Shown here piece by piece: positions 1-9,215 of a stretch of DNA of 64,000 nucleotides. How positions within the stretch are numbered: position 1 is the first letter of the stretch; the number at the start of each line of letters is the position of its first letter. The notes below the pieces were generated by a model. It saw only the letters and a list, made by a program, of their open reading frames with translations. It made no database searches and was not told where the DNA came from. The position numbers were made by a program, and so were the translations under genes. Source of the stretch: Palleronia salina (GTDB taxonomy: Bacteria > Pseudomonadota > Alphaproteobacteria > Rhodobacterales > Rhodobacteraceae); NCBI RefSeq assembly GCF_900141995.1, contig NZ_FQZA01000007.1, forward strand, positions 62,001 through 126,000. Reading direction: 5' to 3'.

Positions 1-103
1 GAAGCACGTCGAACCGCACGCCGCCGTCGCCGTCCGACAACTCGCCCAGCCGGGCGAGCAGGGACTGCACGCGGTGGTTTTCGCCCGGCTCGGATTCGGT
101 CAT
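1..103 (-). CDS. 5' part of an unidentified gene, cut by the window edge
   Basis: An ATG on the minus strand at 103 opens a frame that runs off the left edge after about 34 codons (start MTESEPGENHR, then a hydrophilic stretch ending in RFDVL). It is upstream-most in the window and reads in the same direction as prfC, 40 bases downstream of the prfC stop codon. The short leucine-rich segment LLARLGELSDGDGG followed by FDVL resembles the start of ExoD-type exopolysaccharide proteins, but this is only an impression from 34 residues. The product is not identified. Confidence 0.45.
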   Translation of the reverse strand, partial: MTESEPGENHRVQSLLARLGELSDGDGGVRFDVL

Positions 104-143
104 GTGGCAAAAACGCGCAGGCGCCCCGGCGCGTTCCGATTGC

Positions 144-1751
144 CTAGACCATCATCTCTTTTGTCGCGGTCAGGTTGATGTCGGGATAGTCCCGCGCCAC
201 GCGGTCGATGTCCCATTGCAGGCGCGTTAGGTAGACGAGGTCGCCGTCATTGTCGTGGGCGATGTGCTGCTTGTTGGCCTGCACGAACTTGTCCACCGCC
301 GCGTCCGTGCCCGACACCCAGCGGGCCGAGGTGAACTGCGAGCCCTCGAAGCGGACGGGCAGGCCGTATTCCAGCTCGATCCGGCTGGCCAGGACCTCAA
401 ACTGCAGCGCGCCGACCACGCCCACGATGAACCCCGCGCCCATCATCGGCTTGAACACCTTGGCGGCGCCTTCCTCGGCGAACTGGCTCAGGGCCTTGTC
501 CAGGTGCTTGGCCTTCATCGGGTCGCCCGCGCGGCAGTTTTGCAGAAGCTCGGGCGCGAACGAGGGGATGCCGCTGACGCGCAGCGCCTCGCCTTCGGTC
601 AGCGTGTCGCCGATGCGCAGCTGCCCGTGGTTCGGGATGCCCATGATGTCGCCGGCCCAGGCCTCTTCGGCCAGCTCACGGTCGGAGGCCAGGAACAGCA
701 CGGGGTTCGAGATCGCCATGGGCTTCTTCGACCGCACATGGGTCAGCTTCATGCCGCGCTTGAAATGTCCCGACGCCATGCGGACGAAGGCCACGCGATC
801 GCGGTGCTTGGGGTCCATGTTGGCCTGCACCTTGAAGACGAAGCCGGTGACCTTGTCCTCGTCGGGGCTGATCTGGCGCGGCTCGGCCTTCTGCGGCTGG
901 GGCTGGGGGCCGAAATCGCCGATCCCGGTCATCAACTCCTTCACGCCGAAGCTGTTGATGGCGCTGCCGAACCAGATCGGCGTGAGCGTCCCGTCCAGAA
1001 GCGCCTGCTGGTCGAAGGCCGGAAGCAGCTCGCGCGCCATCTCGACCTCTTCGCGCAGCTGCTCCAGCAGGGCGGGGGGCACGTGATCGGCCATCTTCGG
1101 GTCGTCGAGGCCCTGGAGCCGGATGGTCTCGGCCACCTTGTTGCGGTCGGCCCGGTCCATGAGTTCCAGCCGGTCGTTCAGGATGTCGTAGCAGCCCAGG
1201 AAATCGCGGCCCTGGCCGATGGGCCAGCTGGCCGGCGTCACGTCGATGGCCAGGTTTTCCTGGATCTCGTCGATGATCTCGAACGTGTCGCGCGCCTCGC
1301 GGTCCATCTTGTTGCAGAAGGTCAGGATTGGCAGGTCGCGCAGGCGGCAGACCTCGAACAGCTTCTGGGTCTGGCTCTCCACGCCCTTGGCGCCGTCGAT
1401 CACCATCACCGCCGCGTCCACCGCGGTGAGCGTGCGATAGGTGTCTTCCGAGAAGTCGCTGTGGCCGGGCGTGTCCACCAGGTTGAAGCGGTAGGTGCCG
1501 AAATCGAAGGACATGGCCGAGGCCGAGACCGAGATGCCCCGGTCCTTTTCCATCTGCATGAAGTCCGAGCGCGTGCGCCGCGCCTCGCCCTTGGCGCGGA
1601 CCTGTCCGGCCATCTGGATGGCGCCGCCATACAGCAGGAACTTCTCGGTCAGCGTGGTCTTGCCCGCGTCCGGGTGGCTGATGATGGCAAAGGTCCTGCG
1701 CCGCGCGATCTCGGGCGGCAGGGGGGCGGCATTGTGCGAACGATCCAACAT
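144..1751 (-). CDS. prfC: peptide chain release factor 3
   Basis: Translational GTPase that removes RF1/RF2 from the ribosome after peptide release. The protein of about 535 residues has the family length. The G1 loop HPDAGKTT is near residues 26-33, the G3 motif DTPGHSDF near 95-102 and the G4 motif NKMD near 150, followed by domain II and the C-terminal RF3 domain (FKPMMGAGFIVGVVGALQ). The frame stays open upstream to 1787, but I chose the ATG at 1751 because the N-terminus MLDRSHNAAPLPPEIARRRT then matches RF3 proteins; the extra 12 residues upstream are atypical. It is divergent from the SnoaL-like gene at 1838. No terminator was recognised at its 3' end. Confidence 0.96.
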   Translation of the reverse strand: MLDRSHNAAPLPPEIARRRTFAIISHPDAGKTTLTEKFLLYGGAIQMAGQVRAKGEARRTRSDFMQMEKDRGISVSASAMSFDFGTYRFNLVDTPGHSDFSEDTYRTLTAVDAAVMVIDGAKGVESQTQKLFEVCRLRDLPILTFCNKMDREARDTFEIIDEIQENLAIDVTPASWPIGQGRDFLGCYDILNDRLELMDRADRNKVAETIRLQGLDDPKMADHVPPALLEQLREEVEMARELLPAFDQQALLDGTLTPIWFGSAINSFGVKELMTGIGDFGPQPQPQKAEPRQISPDEDKVTGFVFKVQANMDPKHRDRVAFVRMASGHFKRGMKLTHVRSKKPMAISNPVLFLASDRELAEEAWAGDIMGIPNHGQLRIGDTLTEGEALRVSGIPSFAPELLQNCRAGDPMKAKHLDKALSQFAEEGAAKVFKPMMGAGFIVGVVGALQFEVLASRIELEYGLPVRFEGSQFTSARWVSGTDAAVDKFVQANKQHIAHDNDGDLVYLTRLQWDIDRVARDYPDINLTATKEMMV

Positions 1752-1837
1752 GGGCTGCGATATAGGCCGCGCGGGATTGGCACGCAATCGGGCGCGTTTC
1801 GTGGTATGCTGAACCCACCTGACGGGGAGGTGGACTC

Positions 1838-2212
1838 ATGGAACTGATGGCAGTTGCGAAACAGCTGGTCGAGCGGGTGCGCGATGGCGACGGCACCCGG
1901 CTGCTGGACGAGATCTACGACGAGGATGCGCGCTCGATCGAGGCCTGGAGCCCGGAGGGGCAGGACCGGGAAACGCGCGGGCTGGACGCGCTGCGCGGCA
2001 AGCACGCCTGGTGGGACGAGCACATGGAGACCCACGCGATGGAGGTCGAGGGGCCGTTTCCCCACGGCCGCGACAAGTTCGCGTTGATCTACCAGGTGGA
2101 CGCCACCGACCGGTCGAACGACCAGCGCTTCCAGATGCGCGAAGTCGCCGTCTACACGGTCGCGGACGGCAAGATCACGCGGGAAGAGTTCTTCTACGAC
2201 AGGCCCGGCTGA
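1838..2212 (+). CDS. SnoaL/NTF2-like fold protein
   Basis: Protein of 124 residues with the pattern of the SnoaL-like/NTF2 superfamily: a helical N-terminus (VAKQLVERVRDG), an acidic YDEDARSIE segment, then strands ending in VAVYTVADGKITREEFFY. That C-terminal signature is typical of polyketide-cyclase-like and nuclear-transport-factor-like small proteins. A good ribosome binding site (ggggagg) lies 8 bases before the ATG. The substrate cannot be told from sequence. Its stop codon directly abuts the stop codon of the minus-strand gene that ends at 2213, so the two genes are convergent with no spacer. Confidence 0.8.
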   Translation: MELMAVAKQLVERVRDGDGTRLLDEIYDEDARSIEAWSPEGQDRETRGLDALRGKHAWWDEHMETHAMEVEGPFPHGRDKFALIYQVDATDRSNDQRFQMREVAVYTVADGKITREEFFYDRPG

Positions 2213-2617
2213 TCAGAAGCGCAGCGTCATCGTGCGACGCCCGGACGGGCAGCAGCGCGGGTCGCCGTCCTGCATTACGTACATTTCCAGCAACAGCCCC
2301 TCGGGCGAGGGGGTGACCGACGCGATGCCGCCGGTCAGGTCGAATTCGGCCGCGCGCACGAAGCCGTCGTCGCGGGCGACATAGGCGTAGTAGCTTAGGC
2401 TCACCGCGTTGCCGCCGGGAAAGGGATACGCCGCCTGCACCAGGTAATCGCTCGCCCCGTCCTGGTCGAAGTCCCACGCCCACGCCTTCACGGTGTCCAG
2501 GGTCCTGCCCTCTGCCAGGTCGGCGCGGATCGCGGGCGGCGCCTCCAAGCTCGGCAGGGATTGCGCGGCAACCGGTCCGGCGGCCACGAGCGCCAGTGCA
2601 AGGGCGCGGATCAGCAC
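2213..2617 (-). CDS. small exported protein, function unknown
   Basis: Predicted periplasmic protein of 134 residues. Residues 1-19 (MLIRALALALVAAGPVAAQ) form a clear signal peptide with an AQ cleavage context. The mature part has WAWDFDQDGASDYLVQAAYP, an FG-GAP/VCBS-like calcium-loop pattern (DxDxDGxxD), and a C-terminal CCPSGRRTMTLRF with two adjacent cysteines. It overlaps the 3' end of the Hint-domain gene by 7 bases, so the two are probably cotranscribed and translationally coupled. I recognise no named family; a secreted or outer-surface binding role would be a guess. Confidence 0.75.
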   Translation of the reverse strand: MLIRALALALVAAGPVAAQSLPSLEAPPAIRADLAEGRTLDTVKAWAWDFDQDGASDYLVQAAYPFPGGNAVSLSYYAYVARDDGFVRAAEFDLTGGIASVTPSPEGLLLEMYVMQDGDPRCCPSGRRTMTLRF

Positions 2618-3612
2618 GCCGAGGCGCGCCGCAGGGTATCGACGGAAATCGGGGTGCGGGTGCCGTGCTCGTCCAGTTCGGCCGCGGGGGGCAGACCTTC
2701 GCCGGCGTGGGAGGCCACCGCCTCGGGCAGGGCGTTGCGGGTGCGGGTGTCGACCAGCAGCGTCTCGGCGGCGATGCCCTCGGCATAGATGATCTCGTGC
2801 CGGTCGAAGAGCAGCTGGTAATACTCGACGAACCCGCCATCGGTGCGGGTCACCGTATCGCCATTGACCAGGTATTTCGCCTTCACCAGCACCTCGGCCC
2901 GGCCGACGCCCGCGCGGTCCTGGCGCTGGTAGACGAATAGGCGGTGGTTGGGGCTGACGATCAGGTCGTTCTCGTTGTGCAGAACGCCCTTGGCGATGCG
3001 GATCGGGGCGAAGGCGCCGATCGCCCGCACGGTGCGTGTGCCGACCCAGCGCACCTGCTGCACGCCGTGGTCGCGGGTCAGGACCGGGTCGCCCACGCGC
3101 AGCTCCTCAATGGGAACCTGGCGTCCGTTGGCCATGGTGATGTGGGTGCCGCGGGTGAAGGACACGCACGCGGCCTCGGCAAAGCGGGCGGCGGCCGCGT
3201 CGCGGTCGACGGTGACCAGCGTGTAGTCGCGGCGCGACGCCAGTGGGGCCAGCGGGAACAGGTAGACCTGCGCGATGGTGCAGCGGTCGCGGTTCAGCTC
3301 GACGATGACCAGCGTTTCGACCGCGGTGCCGTCGGTGGACATGAACGTGGCCAGGCAGTCCAGGTGCAGGTCCGCCCCGACCAGCCCCGCCTCGGTGCCC
3401 GGTGCCACGACCATCTGGCCCGGACGGTGCGAGACCGACAGGCGCACCGGCTCGGCCCCGCGCATCAGGGCATAGGTGTCGCCCAGGATCAGGTCGTCGG
3501 CCACCGAAAGCGGGTCGCCCAGGTTGGCGCCGTCCACCGCGATGAACGACTGGGCGGGATAGATGACTAGGCTTTGCGCCGGATCCTGTTCGATCGCGGA
3601 AAGAAGGGTCAT
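2611..3612 (-). CDS. Hint-domain protein
   Basis: Protein of 333 residues of the Hedgehog/intein (Hint_2) class that is common in Rhodobacteraceae. The Hint module begins about residue 148 with the conserved cysteine (CVSFTRGTHITMANGRQVPI) and contains VGDPVLTRDHGVQQVRWVG and the SPNHRLFVY box. The N-terminal 140 residues form a beta-rich domain. No obvious C-terminal His-Asn splice junction is seen, so autoprocessing rather than splicing would be the expectation, and even that is unproven. The frame remains open to 3714, but the ATG at 3612 (MTLLSAIEQDPAQ) is the likely start because the upstream residues are low-quality. Confidence 0.85.
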   Translation of the reverse strand: MTLLSAIEQDPAQSLVIYPAQSFIAVDGANLGDPLSVADDLILGDTYALMRGAEPVRLSVSHRPGQMVVAPGTEAGLVGADLHLDCLATFMSTDGTAVETLVIVELNRDRCTIAQVYLFPLAPLASRRDYTLVTVDRDAAAARFAEAACVSFTRGTHITMANGRQVPIEELRVGDPVLTRDHGVQQVRWVGTRTVRAIGAFAPIRIAKGVLHNENDLIVSPNHRLFVYQRQDRAGVGRAEVLVKAKYLVNGDTVTRTDGGFVEYYQLLFDRHEIIYAEGIAAETLLVDTRTRNALPEAVASHAGEGLPPAAELDEHGTRTPISVDTLRRASAC

Positions 3613-3890
3613 GTGGAAACTCGTACTCTCAAGGCCCCGTGGCCCGCCGCGCAGCCCTGCGGCGACGGGAGTTCGGAACCTGCTAAGACTACCCGATTTC
3701 GGCCCGTGCGACAATCGCTACGGGTCGGCGGGGTCATTTGGACGCGCGACCGGTTCGGCCTGGTAAACGAGGGAGCGTTTGCGCGCAGACTGTTTCGATA
3801 CCGGATACGCCCGCCCGGGTCTTTTGCAGTGGGCGGCACGCGGGCGCGGTGCTAAGTCACGGCCCGACACAATCGGGAAGGAGACACGGC

Positions 3891-4670
3891 ATGGATCTGG
3901 GAATTTCGGGCAAGCGCGCGCTGGTCACGGCGTCGTCCAAGGGGCTTGGTCTGGGCTGCGCCGAGGCGCTGGCCGAAGCGGGCTGCAACCTCGTGATGAA
4001 CGCGCGCGGGGCCGAGGCGCTCGAGGCCGCGGCGGCACGCATCCGCGAGCGCTGGGGCGTCGAGGTCACCACCGTGGCCTGCGATGTCACCACGGCCGAA
4101 GGGCAGAAGCAGGTCCTGGGTGCCGCGGGGCAGCCCGACATTTTGGTCACCAACGCCGGCGGCCCGCCCCCGGGCATGTGGACCGACTGGGACCGCGACG
4201 ACTTCATCTCGGCGCTGGACGCCAACATGCTGACGCCCATCGCGCTGATGAAGGCCTGCGTGCCCGCGATGATGGAGCGGGGCTGGGGCCGCGTCGTCAA
4301 CATCACCTCGGTCTCGGTCAAGGCGCCCGTGCCGGTGCTGGGCCTGTCGAACAGCGCGCGCGCCGGCCTGACGGGCTATGTCGCGGGCACTTCGCGGCAG
4401 GTGGCGGGCAAGGGCGTAACGATCAACAACCTGTTGCCCGGCATCCATGCCACCGACCGCGCCGACGCGCTGGACAAGGGCGTGGTCGAGAAGGAGGGCA
4501 TCAGCTTCGACGAGGCGCGCGCCAACCGGCAGGCGACGATCCCCGCCGGTCGCTATGGCACGCCCGAGGAGTTCGGCCAGGCCTGCGCCTTCCTGTGCTC
4601 GGTCCATGCCGGGTTCATCGTCGGGCAGAACGTGCTGCTGGACGGCGGCGCGACCAACCTGTCCATGTGA
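3891..4670 (+). CDS. atypical short-chain dehydrogenase (SDR)
   Basis: Rossmann-fold SDR of 259 residues. The cofactor motif is ASSKGLGLG (residues 13-21), the NAG motif is present as VTNAGGPPPG, and the C-terminus is the usual VLLDGGATNLSM. The catalytic YxxxK is not present: after ITSVSVKAP the expected tyrosine region reads LGLSNSARAGLTGY. This fits the FabG-like subgroup described as lacking the standard tetrad, so enzymatic activity is uncertain. The start was set at ATG 3891, preceded by gggaaggaga. The ABC ATPase gene follows after 62 bases in the same direction. Confidence 0.9.
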   Translation: MDLGISGKRALVTASSKGLGLGCAEALAEAGCNLVMNARGAEALEAAAARIRERWGVEVTTVACDVTTAEGQKQVLGAAGQPDILVTNAGGPPPGMWTDWDRDDFISALDANMLTPIALMKACVPAMMERGWGRVVNITSVSVKAPVPVLGLSNSARAGLTGYVAGTSRQVAGKGVTINNLLPGIHATDRADALDKGVVEKEGISFDEARANRQATIPAGRYGTPEEFGQACAFLCSVHAGFIVGQNVLLDGGATNLSM

Positions 4671-4732
4671 TCGTCTTGATGGCGCGGGGCCGGGCTGCTA
4701 GCTGCACCTGACGAAACTTGTCGGACATCGCG

Positions 4733-5815
4733 ATGCCGCTTACGACTCCCCGCCTTCAGGTCGACGACCTGTGCTGCTCCTTCGATGGCCGGCAGGTGGT
4801 GAGCGATGTCACCCTGTCGGTCGCCGAAGGCCAGGTCATGTGCCTGCTGGGCCCGTCCGGCTGCGGCAAGTCCACGACCCTGCGGGCCATCGCCGGGGTC
4901 GAGATCCCCGACAGCGGGACCATCCGCATCGACGGCGCCCCGGTCTTCGGCCCCGAGGGCAGCGTGCCGCCCGAGCATCGCGGCGTCGGCTTGATCTTCC
5001 AGGATTTCGCCCTGTTCCCGCACCTGTCGGTTGCCGACAACGTGGCCTTCGGGCTGAAAGGCCGGAAGAAGGACAAGCGCGCCCGGGCCCATGCCCTGCT
5101 GGAGCGCGTCCATCTCGAGCGCTATCTCGACAGTTATCCGCACGAGCTGTCGGGCGGCGAACAGCAGCGCGTGGCCCTTGCCCGCGCCATCGCGCCGAAG
5201 CCGCGCGTGATGCTGATGGACGAGCCGTTCTCGGGGCTCGACAACCGGCTGCGCGACGGCATCCGGGACGAGACGCTGGCCCTGTTGAAGGAGGAAGGCA
5301 CCGCCGTCCTGCTGGTCACGCACGAGCCGGAAGAGGCGATGCGCATGGCCGACGAGATCGCGCTGATGCGCGACGGGCGAATCGTGCAGCGCGGTGCGCC
5401 CTACAACGTCTACAACGCGCCGGCGGACCGTGCTGCCGCCGCCTTCTTCAGCGATATCAACGTGATCGAGGGCGAAGTTAACGGCGCGCTGACCGACACG
5501 CCCTTCGGCCAGTTCCTGGCCCCGGGCCAGCCCGACGGCACCCGGGTCGACATCGCCATTCGCCCCCAGCACGTGCGCATCGACTTCGATCGGGACGGCC
5601 GCGGGCCGAATCCCACGCCGCAGGACGGTACGCCCGCCCGAGCGGTGGTCGTGCGGTCGCGCTTCATCGGAAACGAAAGCCTCGTGGAATTCCGGCTGGA
5701 CGCCACGGGCGGCAAGATGATCGCCACGGTGCCCTCGGTCTTCCTGCCCAAGCCCGGCACGCCGCTGTGGCTTATGATCCGCCGCGACCGCTGCTTCGTC
5801 TTCCCCCGCACATGA
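4733..5815 (+). CDS. ABC transporter ATP-binding protein, FbpC/PotA type
   Basis: Import-type ATPase of 360 residues. The Walker A motif is GPSGCGKST (near 38-46), the Q-loop is in IFQDFALFPHLSV, the signature is LSGGEQQRVALARA, the Walker B is VMLMDEPFSGLD and the H-loop is VTHEPEEAM. The C-terminal ~110 residues form an MOI/TOBE-like regulatory domain (IAIRPQHVRIDF). Length and motifs match iron(III)- or polyamine-type ATPases. No permease or binding protein lies next to it in the window, so it is an orphan. ATG 4733 is preferred over an upstream TTG at 4718. The stop overlaps the next start (ATGA). Confidence 0.92.
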   Translation: MPLTTPRLQVDDLCCSFDGRQVVSDVTLSVAEGQVMCLLGPSGCGKSTTLRAIAGVEIPDSGTIRIDGAPVFGPEGSVPPEHRGVGLIFQDFALFPHLSVADNVAFGLKGRKKDKRARAHALLERVHLERYLDSYPHELSGGEQQRVALARAIAPKPRVMLMDEPFSGLDNRLRDGIRDETLALLKEEGTAVLLVTHEPEEAMRMADEIALMRDGRIVQRGAPYNVYNAPADRAAAAFFSDINVIEGEVNGALTDTPFGQFLAPGQPDGTRVDIAIRPQHVRIDFDRDGRGPNPTPQDGTPARAVVVRSRFIGNESLVEFRLDATGGKMIATVPSVFLPKPGTPLWLMIRRDRCFVFPRT

Positions 5816-6546
5816 GCGGCGGCGTGCTGCTGCCACGCCTGCCCGACGAAGCGGTGGCCCACCCGCTGCCGGGGACGCGGCCGCTCGACCCCGACGACTG
5901 GTTACGCGTGGATGGGGCCTATCCCGCGCAGATGGCATTGCGCGATGCCCTTCTGGATGACCGGCCACATCGCGTTCGCGACGTGCTGCCAGAGGGCCGC
6001 GCGGCGGCGCGGGAGGCCTTGGCGCTGGTCGTGGACCACCTGTCGCGGCGGTCGGATTTCGAGGTCACGCAGGACACGGTCCGACGGCCCGACGGCAGGC
6101 GCGTTTCGCTGAACGACGACAATCCGCTGGGCACCATCGGCCGGTTGGTGCAGGAGGATCTGTGCATTCTTGCGCCATCGCCCGAGGGTCACCGCCTCGT
6201 CGGGGCGGTCCTGTGTTTTCCGTCGGCCTGGACGTTGGCGCAGAAGATGGGCCGCACGCTGGACGCCTTGCACGGCCCCGTGCCGGACTATCAAGGCGAT
6301 GTCGCGCGGCGCGTTCAGCGGTTGTTCGACGGGGTACGGCCAGACCGGCCGCTGGTCCGGCACAATCTCCTGCATCACGACAGCGACGCGCTGTTCAATC
6401 CGCGGCTGGAATTCTCGCAAACCCCGCGCGGGCCGGGCGACTCGCGGTTCAAGCGGGTCGAGCGGCAGGTGATCCTGCGGCTGCCCGAAACGGGACTGGT
6501 GGGCTTTTCGATCCACACCTACCTGGTCGCCGCAGCCGGGGGCTAG
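5812..6546 (+). CDS. heme-dependent oxidative N-demethylase family protein (DUF3445)
   Basis: Protein of 244 residues of the DUF3445 family, which includes heme-dependent oxidative N-demethylases of dimethylated or trimethylated amines. Recognisable family segments are LVQEDLCILAPSPEGHRLVG, CFPSAWTLAQKMG with DALHGPVPDY, a LVRHNLLHHDSDALFNP block, and LRVERQ-like FKRVERQVILRLPETG followed by FSIHTYLV. The start ATG overlaps the ABC ATPase stop as ATGA, so translation is coupled. The usual partner reductase subunits are not nearby. The substrate is unknown; a link to methylated-amine metabolism is inference from the family. Confidence 0.85.
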   Translation: MSGGVLLPRLPDEAVAHPLPGTRPLDPDDWLRVDGAYPAQMALRDALLDDRPHRVRDVLPEGRAAAREALALVVDHLSRRSDFEVTQDTVRRPDGRRVSLNDDNPLGTIGRLVQEDLCILAPSPEGHRLVGAVLCFPSAWTLAQKMGRTLDALHGPVPDYQGDVARRVQRLFDGVRPDRPLVRHNLLHHDSDALFNPRLEFSQTPRGPGDSRFKRVERQVILRLPETGLVGFSIHTYLVAAAGG

Positions 6547-6566
6547 CGGGGCCGCAAAGGCAGCTG

Positions 6567-7025
6567 TCAGTGCAGGAGCGCGCCGCGCATGGGTTCGGGG
6601 CTGATCCGGCCCGATACGGGCAGGCGGCGGGGCATTTCCTGCAGGACCGCCCAGGTGAACTGGGTGGGACGCAGCACCTGGCTGGTCGGCTTCCACAGGA
6701 TCGACGCCGCTGACAGGCGCATGCTGATCCGCTTCGCCAGTTCGTAGCACAGCTGCCTGGCCACCAAACCCTCGACGGTGTCCGCGGCCCGGACGGCGAT
6801 CGCCACCTCGGAGCCTTTGCCGAACGGGGAGGACTGCATCTCGATGATGCCGTGATCGGTCTCGATCCGCATGCTGTCGCCGTCGAAGCCCAGATCCTGG
6901 GACAGGATATGCACGTCGGCCTGGCGCAAGCACCAGCAGACCGGGCCCGAAATCGCGTAGAAATCGGGTGCCTTGCCGGGGCCGAACCGGACTTTGGCCG
7001 TAATGACCTTGGCCTCGCGTGTCAT
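6567..7025 (-). CDS. hypothetical protein, 152 residues
   Basis: No family recognised. The protein is soluble, without signal peptide or membrane segment: MTREAKVITAKVRFGPG at the N-terminus, GPVCWCLRQADVHILSQ near residue 28 with a CxC pair, and a C-terminal ISPEPMRGALLH. A ribosome binding site (gaggaaac) precedes the ATG. It stands alone between the DUF3445 gene (convergent, 20 bases away) and an A+T-richer spacer leading to glnA. The codon use is like its neighbours, so it is probably a real gene. Confidence 0.65.
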   Translation of the reverse strand: MTREAKVITAKVRFGPGKAPDFYAISGPVCWCLRQADVHILSQDLGFDGDSMRIETDHGIIEMQSSPFGKGSEVAIAVRAADTVEGLVARQLCYELAKRISMRLSAASILWKPTSQVLRPTQFTWAVLQEMPRRLPVSGRISPEPMRGALLH

Positions 7026-7302
7026 TGTTTCCTCACTCGTGGTTCAAATGCCGATGGAGAAACATTGTTGGCCGATCAGGGCGCGAAAAGGGCAGACGAA
7101 AGGTAAATACCGTCAAAAAACAAGATGGCTCCTCACGGCTTCCCCGAGCCGGCGTTCCTGTGCAGCGGGGCCGCCCAGATCGACCGGGATTAATACATAC
7201 TATCGAATTATCGCCCGGTTGCCACTGCTAAGCCGGAAATTCCCATAGAAAAAGGGGCGCTGACGTGCAGCGCCCCCATCGCGTTCGCGGCTGAGTTGTG
7301 GA
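7026..7302. other. A+T-richer spacer between the hypothetical gene and glnA
   Basis: This 277-base spacer has lower G+C than the surrounding genes. It must hold the promoter of the minus-strand gene ending at 7025 and contains the glnA terminator at its right end. I see no coding potential and no further RNA structure. Confidence 0.5.
7247..7276 (-). terminator. intrinsic terminator of the glnB-glnA operon
   Basis: On the minus strand a perfect 9-base stem (7254-7262 with 7268-7276, ggggcgctg/cagcgcccc) with a 5-base loop is followed by a run of five T at 7249-7253. It lies 27 bases after the glnA stop codon, the expected place for a Rho-independent terminator. Confidence 0.9.
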
Positions 7303-8709
7303 TCAGCAGCTGTAGTACATCTTGAATTCCATCGGGTGCGGGCAATGCTCGTAGGCATAGATCTCTTCCCACTTCAGATCCATGTAGCCCTGGATCTGAT
7401 CCTTGGTGAAGACGTCGCCCGCGGTGAGGAAGTCCATGTCCTTCTCCAGCTCGTCCAGCGCTTCGCGCAGTGACGAACAGACGGTCGGGATCTCGGCCAG
7501 CTCCTCGGGGGGCAGGTCGTAGAGATCCTTGTCCATGGCTTCGCCCGGGTGGATCTTGTTCTTGATCCCGTCGATGCCGGCCATCAGCAGCGCGGCGAAG
7601 CACAGGTAGGGGTTCGCCGACGGATCGGGGAAACGGGCCTCGACGCGCTTGGCCTTGGGGCTTTCGGCCCACGGGATCCGGACGCAGCCCGAGCGGTTGC
7701 GGGCCGAGTAGGCGCGCAGCACGGGGGCTTCGAAGCCGGGGATCAGGCGCTTGTAGCTGTTGGTCGACGGGTTGGTGAAGGCGTTCAGCGCCTTGGCGTG
7801 CTTCAGGATGCCGCCGATGAAATACAGCGCCTCGTCGCTCAGGTCGGCGTACTTGTCACCGGCGAAGAGCGGCTTGCCGTCCTTCCAGATCGACATGTTC
7901 ACGTGCATGCCGGTGCCGTTGTCGCCCGAGATGGGCTTGGGCATGAAGGTCGCCGACTTGCCGTAGGCGTCGGCCACGTTGTGGATGACGTACTTGTACT
8001 TCTGCAGGTTGTCGGCCTGCTCGACCATGGTGCCGAAGATCAGCCCCAGCTCGTGCTGGCACGAAGCGACCTCGTGGTGGTGCTTGTCCACCTTCATGCC
8101 GATGCGCTTCATGGTCGACAGCATCTCCGAGCGCAGGTCCTGCGCGTCGTCGACGGGGTTCACCGGGAAGTAGCCGCCCTTGATGCCGGGGCGGTGGCCC
8201 ATGTTGCCCATCTCGAAGTCCGCGTCGCTGTTCCACGCGCCGTCCTGCGCGTCGACCTCGTAGCTGACCTTGTTCATGGCCACCGAGTACTTGACGTTGT
8301 CGAACAGGAAGAACTCGGCCTCGGGGCCAAAAAAGGCGGTGTCGCCGATGCCGGACGAGCGCAGGTATTCCTCGGCGTTGCGCGCGGTGCCGCGGGGGTC
8401 GCGGTCATAGCGTTCGCCGGTGTCGGGCTCGACCACGGTGCAGTGCACGCAGATGGTCTTTTCCGCGTAGAACGGGTCCATGTAGGCCGATCCCGCGTCG
8501 GGCATCAGTTTCATGTCGGACTGGTCGATGGATTTCCAGCCGGCGATGGACGAGCCGTCGAACATGAAGCCGTCTTCGAGGAAGTCCTCGTCGACCTCGT
8601 GCGACATCACCGTCACGTGCTGCAGCTTGCCGCGCGGGTCGGTGAAGCGGATGTCGACATATTCGATCTCTTCGTCCTTGATCTTCTGGACGAGTTCCTT
8701 GTTGTTCAT
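7303..8709 (-). CDS. glnA: glutamine synthetase type I
   Basis: Makes glutamine from glutamate, ammonia and ATP. The length of 468 residues is that of GSI-beta. Visible motifs include the DGSSIAGW box near residue 50, EAEFFLFDNVKYS, the ammonium/glutamate site VNPVDDAQD with HHHEVASCQHE, the NGTGMHVN loop, and the adenylylation site around tyrosine ~397 in DKDLYDLPPEE. Presence of that tyrosine implies control by GlnE adenylylation. It follows glnB by 50 bases on the same strand, the usual glnBA arrangement, and ends at a clear terminator. Confidence 0.98.
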   Translation of the reverse strand: MNNKELVQKIKDEEIEYVDIRFTDPRGKLQHVTVMSHEVDEDFLEDGFMFDGSSIAGWKSIDQSDMKLMPDAGSAYMDPFYAEKTICVHCTVVEPDTGERYDRDPRGTARNAEEYLRSSGIGDTAFFGPEAEFFLFDNVKYSVAMNKVSYEVDAQDGAWNSDADFEMGNMGHRPGIKGGYFPVNPVDDAQDLRSEMLSTMKRIGMKVDKHHHEVASCQHELGLIFGTMVEQADNLQKYKYVIHNVADAYGKSATFMPKPISGDNGTGMHVNMSIWKDGKPLFAGDKYADLSDEALYFIGGILKHAKALNAFTNPSTNSYKRLIPGFEAPVLRAYSARNRSGCVRIPWAESPKAKRVEARFPDPSANPYLCFAALLMAGIDGIKNKIHPGEAMDKDLYDLPPEELAEIPTVCSSLREALDELEKDMDFLTAGDVFTKDQIQGYMDLKWEEIYAYEHCPHPMEFKMYYSC

Positions 8710-8759
8710 GGAATACCCTCTTTCCCTGATTGGACTGGTCTTGTCGGGCGCGCGGCCGA

Positions 8760-9131
<372 letters not shown>

Positions 9132-9215
9132 TCAGACCACTTCCCGCGCCGGGCCTCAATTGGATAGGCTGGGGGCAAGGGCGGTCGCTGGGGGTCATTC
9201 CTAGGGCGTGCTGAA

